Shown: positions 1-12,647 of the stretch, one piece after another | Layout of the letters: each line of letters begins with the position of its first letter | Position numbering within the stretch: position 1 is the first letter of the stretch | Source of the DNA: Guyanagaster necrorhizus | Taxonomy: Eukaryota > Basidiomycota > Agaricomycetes > Agaricales > Physalacriaceae | Length of the DNA: 64,000 nucleotides | Assembly (NCBI RefSeq): GCF_019112545.1 | Contig: NW_025064891.1 | Location: forward strand, 642,779-706,778 | Direction of reading: 5' to 3' | Notes under the pieces: model-generated | Seen by the model: only the letters and a program-made list of their open reading frames with translations | The model's database searches: none | Told to the model about the DNA's origin: nothing | Translations under genes and position numbers: made by a program

Positions 1-251
1 CAGTGCTATCAAAGTGGCCAAATAGCCTCTTAATACAAATATAGACTTCAAACAAGAGTGCAAAGTGGTTTCAATTGCTGGCATAGAGGTTGAAAAAGCT
101 ATATTTGGTGATGTCAATAATATCTGAGTCATTTATTATAGTATGAAAAAAAAAAGAGACCATTAGGGTTAGAGAGTGTGTAAAAGCCTATGATAAATAG
201 ATGCAATCTCCAAATGAATAATGATGTCTCTTAGGAAAGTGAGTAAGACTT
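1..251. other. Unassigned flank, no gene seen
   Basis: AT-rich sequence to the left of element A. No open frame, LTR end or retrotransposon domain is recognisable. It was probably continuous with the sequence after 8920 before element A inserted. A ten-base A run is present near 147-156. Confidence 0.6.
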
Positions 252-256
252 TAATG

Positions 257-773
257 TGTTAAGCTCAAACTCTATGTGACTGATAACATGTGATAAACTA
301 ACAGAACCTCACACTTCAGGTTATACTGTTAGAGTTCACTGATATACTATCAGTGGTGTGTGATCAAGGCATTTGCAAGTCGCTCAAGATAGGATGGTAG
401 AGAATAAACTTTAGCTTGAAGCTGGGGTATTACAGCAAGAGCTACACTACTTAAATACTGTTCTGTTATCTGGCTATTAATAAATGTTCACAAAAGATAT
501 TGTCTGTCATAGAGCTGTTACCTCTGCTGTTGCCAGGCTCTCCACAAAAGCTGTTGTCCTGCTGTTGTGTTGTTGTAGTTGTACTGCCCTTTAGAGATAA
601 AAGGAGCATTATCTCTCCCTTCACAGCATACAGCAGCGCAGTAGAACAATGACCAACTGGGTTGCTGAGCTAAGTGTTCCCATAGTCCTAAGCACTAGCT
701 TAAGCACCCTGACTAAGCAAAGATAGGGGTCATCCAAAGAAAAGAAAAGGAAAAAATAGAAAAAATCGTAACA
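257..773 (-). repeat. 3' LTR of element A
   Basis: 517 bp, bounded TG...CA, nearly the same as 8399-8915. The self-primer motif (reverse complement TTAGCTTGAAGCT) lies at 411-423. This copy has TTG where the other LTR has TCG, a CpG decay. Confidence 0.95.
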
Positions 774-790
774 TTACCCTCTCTTTAAGA
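774..790 (-). promoter_or_regulatory. Polypurine tract of element A
   Basis: On the minus strand the bases just before the 3' LTR are purine-rich (AAAGAGAGGGTAA), the position and composition of the plus-strand primer of an LTR retrotransposon. Element B has AAGGAGGAGGTAA at the same place. Confidence 0.75.
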
Positions 791-805
791 CCATCATCCT
801 AATGG

Positions 806-3800
806 TTAAGTTAAAGGTAAGTCTTTTCGACCAGTAGGAGATGGCTGATCTGCTGGACCCATTGTTGAAGCATCAGCATCTCCATCCTCAGTTGCAGATT
901 GCTCTTTGCTGTATGTCCTATGGCTGTAGTGATGCAGATGGTGGATGCCTTGGTCCTGTTGTTGCACCATTTCTGGCTCATCCATCAAAGTGTCAGCATC
1001 TTCATCCTCTATGTCCTGCATTGTATCAGTAGATATTGATAGAAACACCTCCTTGCCATTGACATGTCCTCTGCTGTCAGCAGGTCAATGTATTTTCTCA
1101 GAGATAATGTTGGACATGACCCCCTCTGTGTCCACCTTGTTGATTCTGTGCTCATAGTCTTGAATCACCTCTTTTGCCTTCATGTATTTTTCATTGACCC
1201 ATTGGTTTGATTCTGGTCTATATCCTTTCCAGCTGACCAGATAGTCAACAGTTGTTTTCATGTCTCTGCCTTGTGTTTAATCTTTCATATTTTGTGGTTT
1301 AGCACCTCATCAATTTCATAGTATTCTTTGTCATTGATGAGGTCTAGTGGTAGTGGAGGTGGTCACTCCTGGTTTGGAAAGGCTGAGGCAATGTATGGTG
1401 TTAATAATGTCTCATTGAAGACATTATGAACTTTTCAAGTTGTTGGTAGCTGCAACTTGTATGTGGAGTTGCCAATTTTGGCCATGACTTTGAAGGATCC
1501 TGTTCATTTGTCTGTCAGTTTTTGTTTGGGTCTTGGCAGATGGAGGTTCATTGTATCCAACCAGACCTTGTTGTTGATTGAATATTCATGTGCAGAGTGC
1601 CAATGTTTATCATACTGCTTCTTCATTGTTGAAGCAGCCTTTTCAAGTGCTGTCTTTATTTCTTTATGGATTTTTGCCATTGTCTTTGCAAAATCCAATG
1701 ATGCTGATGTTGTTGTATGTACTCATTCACTTTGCACAACTAGTGAGTTTCATTCATAGTTGATAAAGAAGGGTGTTTTGCCCATTGCTGAGTGAATCCT
1801 GTTATTATGTTAAAAGATGGCTAGGGCTAGTCATTCCATCCAATCATCTTGTTGATAGTTAATGAAAAGTCATAGATACTTTTCAATTTCCTGGTTGGCC
1901 CATTCCATTTGACCATCTGTCTGTGGGTGATATACTGTAGAAGCATTTTGCTTGATGTTTAGAAGTTGATATAAGTCATCCAAGAATTTGGATATGAATT
2001 GTGGGCCTCTGTCTGAAATTACTACTTGAGATATGCCATATTTTGCATATACCTCATCTCACAGGATTTTTGCTCACCCTTCTGATGTTAATTCTGTTGA
2101 ACAGGCAATCAAAATGATTGCCTTCAAGAAGTGATCAACTATGATGATAATTGCATCATATCTGTCACTTTTGGGAAGTCCAGTTATCATATCAACTGAG
2201 ATGTGGGTCCATAGTGATGAAGGAACCTCATTCAGATGAAGTGGAGCTGCTCTAGGTTGTGTTGAAGTCTTGCCTCATTGGCAAACTTCACATGCTTTGA
2301 TATATCAGGTGATATTATGGTCTATCTTGGGCCACCAATACTCTCTCAGGACCAATTCCTTTGTCTTAGCAATTCCAGAGTGTCCTGCCATTGCATGATC
2401 ATGACACATAGTGATAATATCACCATGAAGCCCTTGATCCCTTGGGATGTAGATCTGTCTATCATAACAGATCAATCCCTCTTCTTTTTTTAGTCCCCAC
2501 TCATGATTGAGTGATGGGGCAATTCTTTGATCTCATTTATGTGGATCCTGAGTTGCACTCTTGATGCATTTGTGCACCTCTTCTTCTGTAGGCATAATCA
2601 TGGCATGGAAGTGTTCTGGTTGTAAGAGTATGACCTTCTTATTATCATTCCCTCCTTGATTGTAGTTGGCTCTCCAGCTGAGAAAGTCAGCTTTCTTATT
2701 TATTGCACCCAGCTTATGATGTAACATATATTCATATCATGATAGTTCCATGACCCATCAGGCTTGTCAGTGATTAAGCTTTTGGGGGTGTCAGAAATAT
2801 CACAAATTCTAGTGATCTGTCTAAATTTTGAAAGTTTGGACTACTCCTATGAGGTAATGCCACTATTCAGCAAGTGCCAACATTATAGCAAGGAGTTCCT
2901 TGTCATAAATTTCATAGTTGTGCTCAGTCACTATGAGTGCTTTTGACATAAAAGCAACTGGTTGCCATTTGCCATCCTATTCTTGTGAAAGCACTGCTCC
3001 AATTGCACCCTTGCTGGAGTCAGCTTCCACCCTGAACTTCCTGTCCTGGCTTGGTATAGCCAGAACGACATCTTTGGCTAAGCAGCATTTGAGGTCATTA
3101 AACACTGCTTATTGTGAGATTCCCCAGATCCAAGGGGAGTTTCCAGTCAATTGTGTCATAGGTCAGACTATCTTGCTGTAGTCCTGAATGAACCACCAGT
3201 AGAAGTTGGTGAATCCTAAAAATGATTGCAGTTCCTTCTTCTTGGTTGGTTTCAGCCATTCAGTTATCTCAGCAATCTTGATGGGATCCATTCTGATGGC
3301 CCTTTCACTGATTATAACTCCAAGGTACTCAGTTTTAAGCATCTTGAATTTGCATTTCTCCACTTTGAGGAAAAGATGGTGTTTCCTCATTAGCTCTAGT
3401 ACTCATTGTACTAGTTATCTATGTTCCTCCTTGGTTTTAGACATTATTAGAATGTCATCCAAATAGATTGTGACCTTTTCTGTGATGATGAGATCCTTGA
3501 AGATGTCATTCATCATCCACTGAAATGTGGCCAGTAAGTAGGTGAGTCCAAAGAACATAACTGTCAGTTCGAACAAACCATGGTTAGTTTGAAAAGTGGC
3601 CTTCCACTCATTGCCTTCTTTAATGCACACATTATTATACCCCCACTGGACATCCAATTTGGTGTAGTATTTGGCACCTTAGAGTTTGTCCATTAATTCT
3701 GAAATTAAAGAAAGAGAATAATGATTTTTGATTGTCATTTTGTTAAGCTTCTGATAATCCTGTACCGGTCAGAGTTTTCTGTCCTTCTTTTTGACAAAGA

Positions 3801-5043
3801 AGAAGGGTGAGACCATTGGTGATTTTAATAGTTGAATCCTTCTACTAGACAAGTTCTCTTTGAAAAACTTATCTAGTTCTTGTTGTTTATTGTTACCAAG
3901 TAGATAGCACTTGCAATTCAAATTGGTGTTCAAATTGGAAATTAATTTGATGGCATGGTCTCAGAGCTTTGAATCGGATAGTTCATCAAAACTTTCTTTT
4001 TCGAATAGATCTTAATAATCCTGTGCCCATTCTGGTACCAGTTCCTTGAATGTTTTCTCCTTCTTGCCAACATTGGCTTTTGCCACTAGGTCATTAGCAT
4101 GGTGTGTTGCTTGAATGCTAATAGCCCTTTGTAGGTTGATGGCAAGAATTGTCTCACCATCCTCCATTTCTTCATCCTACTGGTCTTCAGGGTCTGCATC
4201 TGGTAATTCAAAAGGAATTTTCTGGCATCGACATCATGCAAAAATAATGTGTCCAGTTTTCCAATTGATCAGCGGATTGTGCTGTATTAACCAATCATAA
4301 CCAAGAAAAATTTCCTTGGTTCCTAAGTCAGTTACTGCCAGATCGATTCGTTCAGAATGATTCCCAATGGTGAGCCTGAGTTCCACATATTCAGTTATAG
4401 ATCTGGCTTGATTCTTTGTTCTGTCAGCATTATAAATGGGGATTAGAGCTGCAGTTGCTCAGATAGAGAGTTTGTTCTTATTGATGAAGGCTCAATTGAT
4501 AGAACTTCCAGTATATTCACTGTCAATCAGGGCCATAACAGTATGACTGCTTCAAGAGATAAGTGTTTTGATTTGGGCCTTGGTTACTAGGTCTTGATCT
4601 AGACCTTTGGCTTGTTGGATGAACTTCCTTGGTCCATGTAGCTCATCAAGCCATTCCAGGGCTTGATGTCACTCTGTGGTTCACATCCCAGTGATTATAT
4701 TGTCAACTATTTCCTCAGCTCAGATCCTATGTATCCAATTTTTGAGTACTGTCTTCGCCACTTCTTCATTCCTTGCATCTTTGATGGTCTGCCAAGTCCA
4801 TTCAGTTTCGAATGGCTTTAGCCAACTAGTGGGGCTTTCTACCCCTGTTTGGCCCATTGGCAATTGAGTTCCTTTTAAAGTATTAGCTTGGCAAACTTTT
4901 GATAAGGACTCATCTGTTTTAGGACCCTCTATTCTTCTTCAGCCATACATCAGCAGTTGAGTGTCTTGTTTTGATTTCTTAGGTGATTCTAAAATAGAAG
5001 TGGTACTGTTGGATATATTCAAATGCATGTATAATTTAGACAT
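806..5043 (-). pseudogene. Element A pol: protease-RT-RNase H-integrase-chromodomain, broken
   Basis: Decayed polyprotein. Going from the 5' side (high coordinates): the protease motif near 4490-4530 reads ALIDSEYTGSS, with the glycine of the DSG triad changed to Glu. Reverse transcriptase covers about 3160-3850, with IYLDDILIM near 3440-3470. RNase H covers about 2530-3110, integrase about 1500-2450, and the chromodomain about 1150-1350. The protein then continues for a Ser/Thr-rich tail of about 95 residues to a TAA at 806, the same stop as in element B. Longest open stretches are only 60-90 codons, cut by stops attributable to CAA/CAG/CGA or TGG transitions. Inactive. Confidence 0.9.
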
Positions 5044-5135
5044 AGATGGTATAACTATAGAAATATTGTCAGTCCATTCTATAGCTGGCAGTGACAGTCC
5101 ACTTGTTAATATTGGGGCCAAGTCAGTGGAATTGC

Positions 5136-8100
5136 TCACTGCTCAGTCTCGTCTTTTATCTTCCTAGGCTTATCTTCAGGCCCAAGGTCTTGGTCCTCCT
5201 TTATCAACTCAGCAATCTGTGTCCGAATGTCCTCTCGGGTGTGTTTATTCTTCTTCTGGGGGCAGTTTCATATTATGTGGCTCTTCTGGCCACAATTGAA
5301 ACATTTTCTCCCTTTCTTGAGACAGTCCATATCTATTGGCTGACCCATTCTGATAAATATTATGCCTGTACTGGTTCACTTCTAGCTAAAAAAAGTTGGA
5401 GTTGAGCTCTCAGGCTTGATGGTCATGGCCATAGTAGAGATGGAAGGCCTTGAGCCTTGCTCCTGGCTCCTGTGTGCTCCCCATGATAAAGTTGTTGCCT
5501 CTGCCTTTTGTTGTTGTCATTCCTTGTACATAATAATAATTCAGGCCTTCTATTCATCATATCTGACTGAGATTCCTTGTCTGATGTCAGAGATAATGAT
5601 AAGATAGGAGGCTGAGACTCTCATCTTTATATACTTGACCATTCGTCCTGAATCAGTAATATCATCTCAAACCCTGGCAAGTCTGCTGAGCTGTTTTAAT
5701 TCATTGAAGTATTTGGTGGCAGGCTTGCTGGCCATCTTGAACTCCTTCATCTTCTGTTTGTGGACTTCTTGGATGGCTGGGTCTGTGAATTTGTCAACAA
5801 TCATTTGTTTGAATACTGGCCATGAGAGGTATCGATGATGGGTCCTCATAGTGGACTAGAACATCAGAGAAATCAAGACCTACCAGATCTTTGCTTTGTC
5901 AGCCATATGGGTTGCTGTGAATGTTACTTTGTACATGTCAGTGAGAAAGTATGATGTGAATACTTGGAAATATTGATCACAATTGACTAGGAATCAGTCA
6001 ATATTGTCAGAGGCCCCTCAGAAGAGGCAGGGTTCCAATACCAGGATGGGTCAGATGTTAAGAACTTAGGCCTCTGCATCAAGGCTCAGCATTGAGTTCA
6101 GCCATCCTCTCATGGGTGGCTTCAACCATCCACTTGAAGGTCCTGAGAAGGAGTGGAGGGAGCTATCATTGGCAACAGAACTTTCCAGCAGAGGAACTGT
6201 CTTTCATACAATTTGATCATTCTTGATGGTCCAGCCTTAGGCAAGTGTGACAGGGTTGTCTTCTATCAGCACAGGCTCTTCAGGATTTTTGCTGCCTTCG
6301 ACTTCATCTGATAGGAGTTGTCTGGCAAATGATTGCTGAATCAGCAGTCTTCATGAGTTTGGATAGTAAGAGCTTGGCAAGAGACAGCTCCAAGCAAGCT
6401 AAGATGCTGTACTGCAAATAGCTGAGGTGGTGAATGAATATCTTGATGATATTGTTCAGATTGTTGATGTCATGTTGGCCAGCTTAGATGGCACAATGCT
6501 TGGCATCCAGGGCCTTAGTGTAGCACTGTACTTTAGCTTGTATGGTGGTAATGCCTACATCTAGTGTCCTAAATATCTTTTATTATAAATAAAAATGACT
6601 CACTCAGTGGCTGCATATTGTAAAAATTTCCTTCCACTCGATGTAATTAGCAGAGATATATTTTTGTCCCATGGGTGATACCAGCCAGGTATCGTCCATC
6701 TATAAAGTAGTCACACCATTCTGGTACAACTGCATAAAATTCTCCTTGTGCACCTCCCATGCCAATTCCTTCTGCTTTTCTTCATATGTGTTTATATTCC
6801 ATGAACTGACCCAGTCAATAGGAGAATCCTCAACTACCTTGTCACAATTCTCCTCCCTCTTGTTGTTCATGTCTCCACTGGTGGTCTCACTGTCTGCATT
6901 CCCCTTGAGGAGAGAACTGTCATACAGATTGTAAACCTCTGGGATGGCCATACTAGGGCTGCATGCTGAGTCCAGCATCATTGGGTCTGGGTCAAGCAGC
7001 AGACTGCTGCTCAGACTGTTCTGGTGGCTCTTTGATGCTTGTTGTTGCTCTCAGCACTATTGCTCTGCAATACCAGTGGAAGTTTCTGTAAAACTTTGAG
7101 TTGAGGAAAAGGGCCATGAAGTTCCCATTGAGGAACTTCTTGAGGTCTCCAGTAAGGTTGATACTCTCATCATCTCCTCCAATGGTACTTCTCTCTGCTG
7201 GAATCCCATCTCCTCTGACCAGGATGTCATTTGTTGTTTGTCTCTGCAATGGTATCAGTCTCATAAGATAATGGGCAGTTGTCATCGAGGTCAGGCTGTG
7301 CCTGGTCTTCATCAGAGTCTGCCCAGGGGTCAGACTCAGTGGTGAAAGTGGCAGATTCCTGGAAAGGCGAGTCGGAGGTGGTGGTTTCAATGAGCATAGT
7401 TATTTGACTATCTCTCTCACCTCTCCTATGCTTCTCTGCTGCCCATACTCAGAGGTACTGCCCAAAGAGGGTGTTCTCCCTTATAATCTCATTGTCGATA
7501 CATGTCTGCTCCTCTCTGTGCTTGGAAATGTTATAGGTATGTTGAACTTGGTTCTCTCTGGGGAGAACTATAGCGGCAGGGTTGGTTGACTATGCTCTCA
7601 CTAATACCATTCATATGCCTTCTGCTCAGCTAGAATTACTGCTAGCTGCATGACACTTCAATCAGTTGGCTTCGATAGCAGCAGTTCACCACCAGTGATG
7701 CTTGTTGCTATTGTTATTTCAGTAGGGGTCATTATCGACCCCTGTCCTGTGGTCAGTACTTTTGCTTTATGCTGACATGGTTCATCGGAACCTATAGCCC
7801 CTGGAATTTCTGGTCCCTCGAGCCATCTGTGGGACATCCAAGAAGTCTCTAGCATGGCATCTAATGCTGGTGCTAGAGACAGAGATTGTTATCCTTGTTG
7901 CTGAGATACTGTGCTGGGAGGATGGGATAAGGGTGTCGGGTCTAGGTTGTCGAAACCCTGTAGCCCAAGGGTTTTCAGAGTCTCAGATAACTGCTGTCAG
8001 AGATCATGAGAGGTATGTGTGCTGCTCCTCTTCTTCTCTAGAATGTTCCTCAGTCAAGCTCCCAGAGATATTTTCAGAGCTGGGTCCTTCAGCAGATCAA

Positions 8101-8188
8101 AAGGACTGTCGGGCAGAGGCAGAGATGTCATGGAGGGGGAGGTCTGGTGTGACATTGCAGAGGATGGTTTGAATGCATTGGAATTTGT
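5136..8188 (-). pseudogene. Element A gag, broken
   Basis: Capsid/nucleocapsid region, homologous to the gag of element B. A CCHC zinc knuckle (CFNCGQKSH...NC) lies near 5262-5310, and upstream of it is the capsid core with HKQKMKEFKMASKPATKYFN near 5690-5800. The inferred start codon at 8188 is mutated to ACA where B has ATG. The gag stop TGA at 5136-5138 lies at the position of the TAA stop in B and J, so termination there is original. The region is about 550 bp longer than the gag of B. Confidence 0.85.
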
Positions 8189-8384
8189 GATAGTACCTGA
8201 TTGTTCAAGCTATGATCAATTGACATCTACAGCACAGCTGTATGATTACCAATAGACTGATTAAGATTTCAATAATAAAAGTCAAGAGTTCAAAGAACTC
8301 ATGAGTAAATTTTGGATCAGAAAGATTAAGGGCAGAGGACATTCAGTTTCTCAGCACAATTGGGCTTGAGAAAGAGAAGCTAGA

Positions 8385-8397
8385 AGCTTTGAGCTAA
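8385..8397 (-). promoter_or_regulatory. Self-primer binding site of element A
   Basis: One base inside the 5' LTR the minus strand reads TTAGCTCAAAGCT. Its complement, AGCTTTGAGCTAA, matches the motif AGCTTCGAGCTAA inside the same LTR (8553-8565) at 12 of 13 positions. There is no TGG-initial tRNA complement at the junction. Confidence 0.7.
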
Positions 8398-8398
8398 T

Positions 8399-8915
8399 TG
8401 TTAAGCCCAAACTCCACATGACTGATAATATGTGATAAACTAACAGAATCTCACACTTTGGGTTATACTGTTAGAGTTCACTGATGTGCTATCAGTGGTG
8501 TGTGGTCAAGGCATTTGCAAGTTGCTTAAGATAAGATGATAGAGAATAAACTTTAGCTCGAAGCTGAGGTATTACAGCGAGAGCTATGCTACTTAAATAC
8601 TGTTCTGTTATCTGGCTATTAATAAATATTCACAAAAGATATTGTCTATCATAGAGCTGTTACCTCTGCTGTTGCCAGGCTCTCCACAAAAGCTGTTGTC
8701 CTGCTGTTATGCTGTTGTAGTTGTACTGCTCTTTAGAGACAAAAAAAGTATTATCTCTCTCTTCACAGCATACAGCAGCACAGTAGAACAATGACCAACT
8801 GGGTTGCTGAGCTAAGCATTCCCACAGTCCTAAGCACTGGCTTAAGCACTCTGACTAAGCAAAGATAGGGGTCATCTGAGGAAAAAAAAAGGAAAAAATA
8901 GAAAAAATCATAACA
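8399..8915 (-). repeat. 5' LTR of element A
   Basis: 517 bp, TG...CA, followed by the TAATG duplication. It contains the putative core promoter (8553-8599). Confidence 0.95.
8553..8599 (-). promoter_or_regulatory. LTR core promoter and self-primer of element A
   Basis: On the minus strand TATTTAAG (8592-8599) stands 34 nt before AGCTTCGAGCTAA (8553-8565). That is the spacing expected between a TATA box and a transcription start, so the primer motif would be the very 5' end of the RNA. The same arrangement recurs in every family here. Confidence 0.65.
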
Positions 8916-8920
8916 TAATG

Positions 8921-9283
8921 TCTAGTGAATAGTTTGTAAGAGAGAATGAAAATTTTACTTAGCTTAGTAAGACATAGAGTCTATAACCTGTTGAAAGCAG
9001 ATTGTGTAGTATAGCAGAAAAAGCCAGATCTAAAGTCAAAGATCAAAAGCTGATAAATGTTGATCTTTGATCTCCAGTATTAGTAGTTATGATTATATAA
9101 GATAAGAGTGATATGGAGGGTGTTCTACTTCAACACTACATTATATTCTCTACATATTTTTCTCAAACCATATTATAATTTGGTGTTTATATTTTAGTAT
9201 CTCACACATTGTTGATTAATTCATTGCCACTTCACAGCATTTCATCTAGAGTCCACTGTTAATATGCTTGATAATAGTGAGTA
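8921..9283. other. Unassigned spacer between elements A and E1, with a hairpin
   Basis: 363 bp of AT-rich sequence without an open frame or LTR match. The only structure seen is a perfect 11-bp inverted repeat, TCAAAGATCAA at 9036-9046 and TTGATCTTTGA at 9060-9070, with a 13-nt loop. It may be host intergenic DNA or an eroded older transposon. Confidence 0.6.
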
Positions 9284-9900
9284 TGTTAAGCCTCTATTAA
9301 ATACTTACAAATGTCTAGTACTGCTCCTGCTAAGGTCTGAGTCTGAATTCTGAGTCTGGGTCCAATTTCAGTATAATAGTATGCTAAGAATGATGAAGTA
9401 GGCAATAAGGATTTCATGAAAGAGGATGAAAGAGTATGGCTGATAGAGATAGTCTGCTATGTTGGGCAAGAGTATTCACACCAGGTAGTCAGAGAGTTTA
9501 GCAGGTGTAGTAAACCTTAGCTTAAGACTGGGGTACATCAGTGTATACTACTGCCTTAAATACTGTCTAAAGAATCCTATGCCCTACAGATGACTATTGT
9601 TTGTTTTTCATGCCCTCTGCTCATTGTCTGAGATAACAATGACTGTGCTCTTACTTTTGTTCATTATTGTCAGTCTGCTATACCATTGCTATAGTGAGTT
9701 TTCTATATGCTGCAGTTCCTATTATATTTAAGATGTGGGACAGTGATGGTTACCACATTGTTTCTTGTCATCTTATTGTGCATTGATGAATAAGGCATAG
9801 CCATAGTGTTATTATATCTCCATCATCTTTTATAAGGTCAGCCTAAGGTTGGAATTGGTAAGCATCAGCAAGTTATAATTTAGAGACAAAAATTATGACA
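9284..9900 (-). repeat. 3' LTR of element E1
   Basis: 617 bp, TG...CA, homologous to 38479-39098. The minus strand has TATTTAAG (9555-9562) 33-34 nt before the motif AGTCTTAAGCTAA (9517-9529), the predicted RNA start and self-primer. Purine-rich tract outside the LTR: GAGAGGGTAA. Confidence 0.9.
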
Positions 9901-9958
9901 TTACCCTCTCCTCAAGGCAATCATCTTTAATTGCTTAGAGCAGCCTAAGGAAAAGAGA

Positions 9959-12015
9959 TCATACTTTATTCTTGCCATCAATTTCTGTGAAAATATCATT
10001 GGTGTGGTCAAAGAAATAAGGTTAGTCAACAAAGATTCTGACAGCTAGATCATCTTTCTCTCTCTATATAAATAACTTTTTGCATTCAAAGGGGTGTCAG
10101 TCTTTTCTGAAGGGCAATCTTCACATATGGATATAGTCTAACTTGTCAAATATTAGTCAATCTAATAGAGCAAAGTTGACAGCTGCTAGAGAATTTTGGT
10201 GCACTCAATATTTGGCAATAAGAGTCTTTGCATGTGAAAGGTCTTTTCTCACATACTATTGGTTTTTCTCATTGCCATATTCCTTGAAGTAGATCAAAAA
10301 CTATGTTTCCTGTACTGAATCTTATCATCAAGAATGGCATTAATTTCATACTCATTTTCATCATCAACCACTACAGATTTAAGTGGTGGTAGTTTCTGCT
10401 GATTGGAGAATTCAGCTTGTTGGAATGGTTTGAGCAAGGCTTCATTGAAGACCAAATAGATTTTTTAAGTCTTTAGAATGAATAATTCATATGTCCCATT
10501 GCCTACTTTCTTTGCAATCTTAAAGAGCTCTTTATATTTGTTATTCAACTTTTTTATAGTTTTATCCATCTTCAGATTTTTCAGATTTTTTATATTTAGC
10601 ATGACCTGATCTTCTGGTTGATACTCACTTTCTGGCACTCTTTTCTTATCATACTGTTTCTTTATCAAGTCTGCTGCTTTTAAGAGCACTTTTTTTGTCT
10701 CATTATAAGTCTTCTTCATTTCAGCAACAAAATATTTTGCTTGAGATACTTGACTGTTTCTTTATGAAGGGTTTATTGCAGTGTTAGGGTATACATCAGT
10801 GTTCATAAAAAATGAGCTGAAGCCTGTGGCAGAGTTTTCTTGATTGTTGTGAGCAAATCCTGCTAAGGGAAGCTATTCTGCCCAGTTATCTTGTCTGTGA
10901 TTGATAAATATTTATAAATATTTTTCAATCTCTTGATTGACTCTCTCTGTTTATCCATCTATTTGAGGATAATATACTGTCAATAGATTTACAGTAATTC
11001 TGAGTAGCTTGTATAGCTCTTTTATGAACTGTAAGATAAATTGTGGGCCTTGATCTGAGATGATTTTGTCTGAAAGGCTATGGTGAGCATACACATGATC
11101 TTGAAAAAGTCATGCCCACCCTTCTGCATTCAAGTTTGTGTTGGTGGCAATAGGAATAAGTTCTTTTAAAAATCAATCCACAATTGTAGCTTCTTGCTGG
11201 CTGAGATATACAATCAGTCATGGAAATAAAGTATCCTCTTCTCAAGAGTCCACTCTGCTTCATTGTCAAGAGCCAATTACACTGAGTCCTCTGTGAATTT
11301 CTTTTCTCTTTGCACCTTTTTTAAGATTTCAGAGGCTGTCAGAAAGATTATGGCATTTATATAGAATATTTCTGGCTTGAGCACTACTATTTCTTCATTA
11401 TCTTTTTCCTCTTGGTCATGGTCTATTATTTCACTGAGTAGGTCTGCCTTTTTGTTGGCAGCATCCAGTTTATGATAGAGGCTAAAGTGGTATTTGGCCA
11501 ATTCTATTATCTATTGTGCTTGTTATCAATTCAGTTTTTGTGGTTTTTTGAAATATTAAAGGTTTTAGTGATTGGTCCATATTTCAAAATCATGCTTGGC
11601 TCTCATCAGATAATAGCATCATTCATCCAAAGCTGTTATTATTGCAAGCAGCTTCTTGTCATAGATCTCATAGTTTTGTTTCATAACAGAGAGTGCTTTT
11701 GACAGATATGCAATTGATTTTTATTGTCCCTTCTATTCTTAATTAAGGATACCTCCTAGAGCCTCTTCTGATGCATCTGCTTCCACCTTGAACTTTCTAC
11801 CATCTATAGAAATGGCCAGAATAGGATTTGAGCAGATCCAGTGCTTAATTTCTTGGAATGCCTGTTTCTGGGCTTTCTTCCACTTTCACTCTGCCTTCTC
11901 AGTAAGCTTTGTTAGTGGTAAGATCACTCAGCTATACTCTTTTATGAATCATCAATAGAAGTTAGTGAATCCTAGAAAAGATTGCAATTCTTTCTTTTTA
12001 GCTGGTGTGAGCCAT
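9959..12015 (-). pseudogene. Element E1 pol, 3' part (RT-RNase H-integrase-chromodomain), broken
   Basis: From high to low coordinates: the tail of reverse transcriptase (about 11900-12015), RNase H (about 11280-11850), and integrase with its zinc-binding and catalytic parts (about 10750-11250). Next comes the integrase C-terminal region, with KKQYDKKRVPESEYQPEDQVML and the core that aligns to E2 (10465-10719). A chromodomain starts with VVDDENEYEINAILDDK near 10330-10380, and a short tail ends in a TGA at 9959. Stops and frameshifts are frequent. The 5' side is cut by element F; the continuing RT fragment is at 38354-38478. Confidence 0.8.
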
Positions 12016-12513
12016 TGTTAGGAACATGCTAATCAATTGGACTTGAGTGTATATATGGAGACCAGTGGAATGCATGAGTGTCAACAAAGCTATTGGTAAT
12101 GTCACCCTTGAGTCAAGGCCTAAAGATTTGGATTGACAGAATGAAGTTCTATTAGAGAAGTGGAGAGGAGTATTTTTTAGAGCAGAATCTGACAGATGAG
12201 ATAGAAAGAAGCTGAAGTAAGCATGAAGTGTAAATAGCTATCTAAGTTGATATTCAAACTGAGTAGTTACAATGATTGTACATAGTTTATATACTATTAG
12301 TAGTTAATTCTGAGTTAGAGTCCATTGGGTTTCAGAATCAATTGTTTGCTACTGTGTTCAGAGTCTAGATATTACAATATGAAATATAAATATGAAATAA
12401 TAATAGTAAAATAAAATTGGTAGTTAATGAGAAACAGGCAGAGTCCAGTGGAACTAATGATTAAATCTGTGGTTAGTCAAAGTGATATGGAGGCCAGCAG
12501 CATGCATGTAACA
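12016..12513 (-). repeat. 3' LTR of element F
   Basis: 498 bp, starts TGTTAGGAACATGC and ends GCATGTAACA. Homologous to seven other family-C LTR copies in the window. Confidence 0.92.
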
Positions 12514-12647
12514 GTATCTCTCCATTAGCATTCTTGCTCTTAAGAGTGCAGATTCTGATGCTCAGTGAGAAGGCATATAACAGAAAATTTTATATCATAG
12601 GAGTTCTTTTTTTCAACTGTAATCACCACCACTTCCTCTTTTCAAAT

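Larger units (their letters stand above)
257..8915 (-). mobile_element. Element A: complete family-A Ty3/gypsy chromovirus, decayed
   Basis: Complete 8,659-bp LTR retrotransposon read on the minus strand. Both LTRs begin TGTTA and end TAACA or its equivalent. The element is flanked by the same five bases, TAATG, at 252-256 and 8916-8920, a clear target-site duplication. The internal region holds gag then pol (protease, reverse transcriptase, RNase H, integrase, chromodomain), all interrupted by stops. It matches element B over its length but has lost most CpG sites. The two LTRs differ at several percent of positions, essentially all transitions, which fits age plus cytosine deamination. It is not nested in any other element visible here. 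Confidence 0.95.

Noticed and set aside
160..175. TTAGGGTTAG resembling a fungal telomere repeat
   Set aside because: Only one and a half units; no array.
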